From contig NC_037088.1 of NCBI RefSeq assembly GCF_002994745.2, positions 60,282,397 to 60,346,396 of the forward strand: a stretch of 64,000 nt of DNA. Reading direction: 5' to 3'. Position numbers and translations under genes: made by a program. Below are positions 62,040-64,000 of this stretch, piece after piece. The first letter of the stretch is position 1. Every line of letters starts with the position of its first letter. Source of the DNA: Rosa chinensis (lineage: Eukaryota > Streptophyta > Magnoliopsida > Rosales > Rosaceae). The notes under the pieces are model-generated. The model had not been told where the DNA came from. It ran no database searches and was given only the letters and a program-made list of their open reading frames with translations.

Positions 62040-62400
62040 AAAATATTCATTCCGTACCATTAGTTGTTTTTTTTTCTTGAAATCAATTACTTTAAGTTTA
62101 TGCATGTGTGTCTTGCTGTCGAAATATTCATTCCGTATCATTAGTTGTTTTCTTTTCTTGAAATCAATATTATAGTATTCATTCCGTACCATTAGTTGTT
62201 TTATTTTCTTGAAATCAATATTATTTTAAGTTTATGCATGTGTGTCTTGCAGTCGAAATATTCATTCCGTACTATTAGTTGTTTTCTTTTCTTGAAATCA
62301 ATATTATTTTAAATTCATGCATGTGTGTCTTGCTGTCGAAATATTCATTCCGTACCATTAGTTTGTTTCTTTTCTTGAAATCAATATTATTTTAAGTTTA
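62040..62400. repeat. degenerate tandem repeat, about 55-90 bp unit, 5 copies
   Basis: GAAATATTCATTCCGTACCA, then TTAGTTGTTTTCTTTTCTTG and TTTATGCATGTGTGTCTTGC recurs about five times, some copies shortened. Arm A has one equivalent unit (about 37130-37240), so the array expanded in arm B after duplication. Confidence 0.8.
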
Positions 62401-63057
62401 TGCATGTGTGTGTTCATCTTGGACTGAAAACTAATCATTCTTGTGAACAACTAATGAAAGATTAATCAACCAATCTAAAGAAAACTAACAATGTATACAA
62501 ACTAGTCACTTTGCATCATATCCTAGAAGTTACTTTTGCTGTAAGAATAGTACGTAACCACAGGAAAAAAGGAAAATCCCATTTTTATTCAAATTAAATT
62601 AGAATACTAATACACAAACTTAAGGCTGGACCTGTCAATCTGTGGTGGTGTACTGGAAGGAATCCTAGGACATACGTACAGCAAGAAACAGCCACAAGAT
62701 AAAGAGCTGCACAGAAAGGACGGTTTCATGGTATAGATGAAGAAAAGCTTCAAGTTTTGACTTGGGAAATATACTGTTTCCACATTAAACAAAGCTGAAC
62801 GAGGAATCTTCACTTGTTGTAACTTGTATTTTGTTTCTTTCCTCAAACTTTTAAAATTATTTCTTTGATTTGGCATGTAATGTACTGACTACTGAGACAT
62901 GAATTAGTACAGAAAAACATATTAAAAATTAGAACCCACAAATTATCATTCATTCAGCTCCTTTTGTTTTCTTCTCATGAATAACGGAGTTGATAACAAT
63001 CTGCACTTCTGCAGCATTTTTTATTTTATTTTATGGAACTCATTAGTTTTTTTTTTT

Positions 63058-63348
63058 TTAAATGGTCCATATGGTACCTGAAATTTTTGCCTCCTTATAA
63101 ATTTAGTACCTCACATTTGAAAAATATCAATATGGTACATGAGGTTCTCTGCTAAAAAAAAAAAACAGAGGAACAAAGGAAGAAGAACTGAGGAAAAAAA
63201 AAATTGAGGAAAAAAAAAAGGGTTAAATTGATCATTTTATGATCAAAATTGCTAACGACAGTCGGGCAGAGAACTTCAGGTACCGTATTGATATTTTTCA
63301 AATGTGAGGTATCGAAATTTATAAGGAGTGACGTATGGACCATTTTCC
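63058..63348. mobile_element. about 290-bp MITE related to the element at 51169-54342
   Basis: Left AAATGGTCCATATGGTACC and the inverted right GAAAATGGTCCATACGTCAC flank two inner arms that both contain TTTGAAAAATATCAATA and 'tacc(t/a)gaagttctc'. The same words lie in the TIRs of the 51169-54342 element. The loop is A-rich. It is absent from arm A. Confidence 0.75.
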
Positions 63349-63463
63349 ATTTTCTTAAACAAACATAATGGCATCTTCTGGCATGTGAGGAAACACAAAA
63401 CTGAATGATCAGTATAATACTAGAAACTCCTTATATTTTGTGTCTTATTTAGAACTTTATGAA

Positions 63464-64000
63464 TAGGTGAGTTTTGGAATGAATTTTCTTAGGTAGCTGG
63501 GTGTTTGCCATACACTCATTTTATTAAATATTTTGGACCATTGGATTAGTAATATATCCAATGTTCCAAAATATTTAAAATTTGGTAACCTGTTTAGCCT
63601 TTATTCAATTATTGTTTGATTATCAATTGAAAATTGACAATTACGTTTTTTCCTTTTTAAAAAAGAAAATAAAAAAAATTCTAATCTAGTTTCACCTAAT
63701 TACTATTTGTTAAATAGTCTTTATCCACTAATTAATTTTATCATTAGCCAATTAATGTTTGAGTAATGCTTGATTATCAATTGAGAATTACACAATTGCC
63801 AATTACATTTTTTCCTTATTAAAAACAAAAACCTTCTAACCTAGGCTTACGGAATTAGTATTAGTTATATAGTCTTTATTACTAATTAATTATATCATTA
63901 GTAGTTTCCTTAACCAAATATAATTCTTTTTGCATTCATTTTATGACAACCACAACAATTAATATAAAAAAAATAGATAATCTTTGTTTTAGATGTAGTA
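63464..64000. other. outer flank of arm B; no gene
   Basis: AT-rich. Two partly similar segments (about 63590-63740 and 63745-63900) share 'tgattatcaattga(a/g)aatt', 'ttttttcctt' and 'tagtctttat', so an old local duplication is likely. No coding sequence was recognised. Confidence 0.5.

Larger units (their letters stand above)
45790..63463. repeat. inverted segmental duplication, arm B (expanded by insertions)
   Basis: Reverse complement of arm A. It is interrupted by a 0.5-kb foreign tract (46290-46786) and insertions at 47728-50744, 51169-54342, 55075-61697 and about 63058-63348. It also has a 4.2-kb internal deletion relative to arm A (junction 45950/45951). Both arms end on the outer side at a shared AAACTCCTTATATT...TTATTTAGAACT segment (B to about 63463, A from about 35565). 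Confidence 0.88.

Overview
The window is nuclear DNA of a flowering plant, most likely a eudicot. The evidence is GT-AG introns, a ribosomal-protein gene with a site II/telo-box promoter, a plastid-type ferritin, a LOB-domain (LBD) transcription factor, a plant endo-beta-N-acetylglucosaminidase (ENGase), and a dense set of plant LTR, LINE, hAT, Mutator-like and Harbinger-like elements. No bacterial operon, CRISPR array or organelle segment was seen. The sequence does not fix the genus.

Four host genes look intact and their exons join in frame: eS4/RPS4 (3227-5298, +, 5 exons, 264 aa), plastid ferritin (10170-12309, -, 8 exons, 275 aa), an LBD12-like LOB gene (34250-34907, +, 2 exons, 173 aa) and cytosolic-type ENGase of family GH85 (39379-45235, -, 11 exons, 715 aa). 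They have unrelated jobs: translation, iron storage, organ-boundary or meristem transcription, and free N-glycan processing.

Layout. 1-3.0 kb: LTR-element and MITE debris. 3.0-5.8 kb: RPS4. 5.8-9.5 kb: a three-level nest (hAT-type element, then a poly(A) retroposon, then a solo LTR), each level with its own target-site duplication. 10.2-12.5 kb: ferritin. 13.0-21 kb: a LINE relic followed by a Copia element whose middle is replaced by Ty3/Gypsy pieces. 21-34 kb: gene-poor, with LINE fragments, MITEs, a Mutator-like element and two three-copy tandem arrays. 34.1-34.9 kb: the LBD gene. 35.6-63.5 kb: a large inverted duplication.

The inverted duplication is the main structure. Arm A (about 35.57-44.66 kb) holds most of the ENGase gene. 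Arm B (about 45.79-63.46 kb) is its reverse complement and carries a broken ENGase copy lacking about 4.2 kb of its middle. Arm B is longer because at least four elements entered it after duplication: a Mutator-like element containing a nested hAT element (47728-50744), a long-TIR Mutator-like element (51169-54342), a 6.6-kb TIR-bounded insertion (55075-61697), and a MITE near 63.1 kb. The 6.6-kb insertion carries fragments of two unrelated host genes (a receptor-kinase piece and an SPL7-like exon) plus a LINE. Arm A carries a Harbinger-type MITE that arm B lacks, so arm B preserves the empty site.

Exon coordinates were derived by eye from splice signals, reading-frame continuity and remembered protein families. 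Element names rest on TIR, TSD, LTR and domain features read directly; no database comparison was made.
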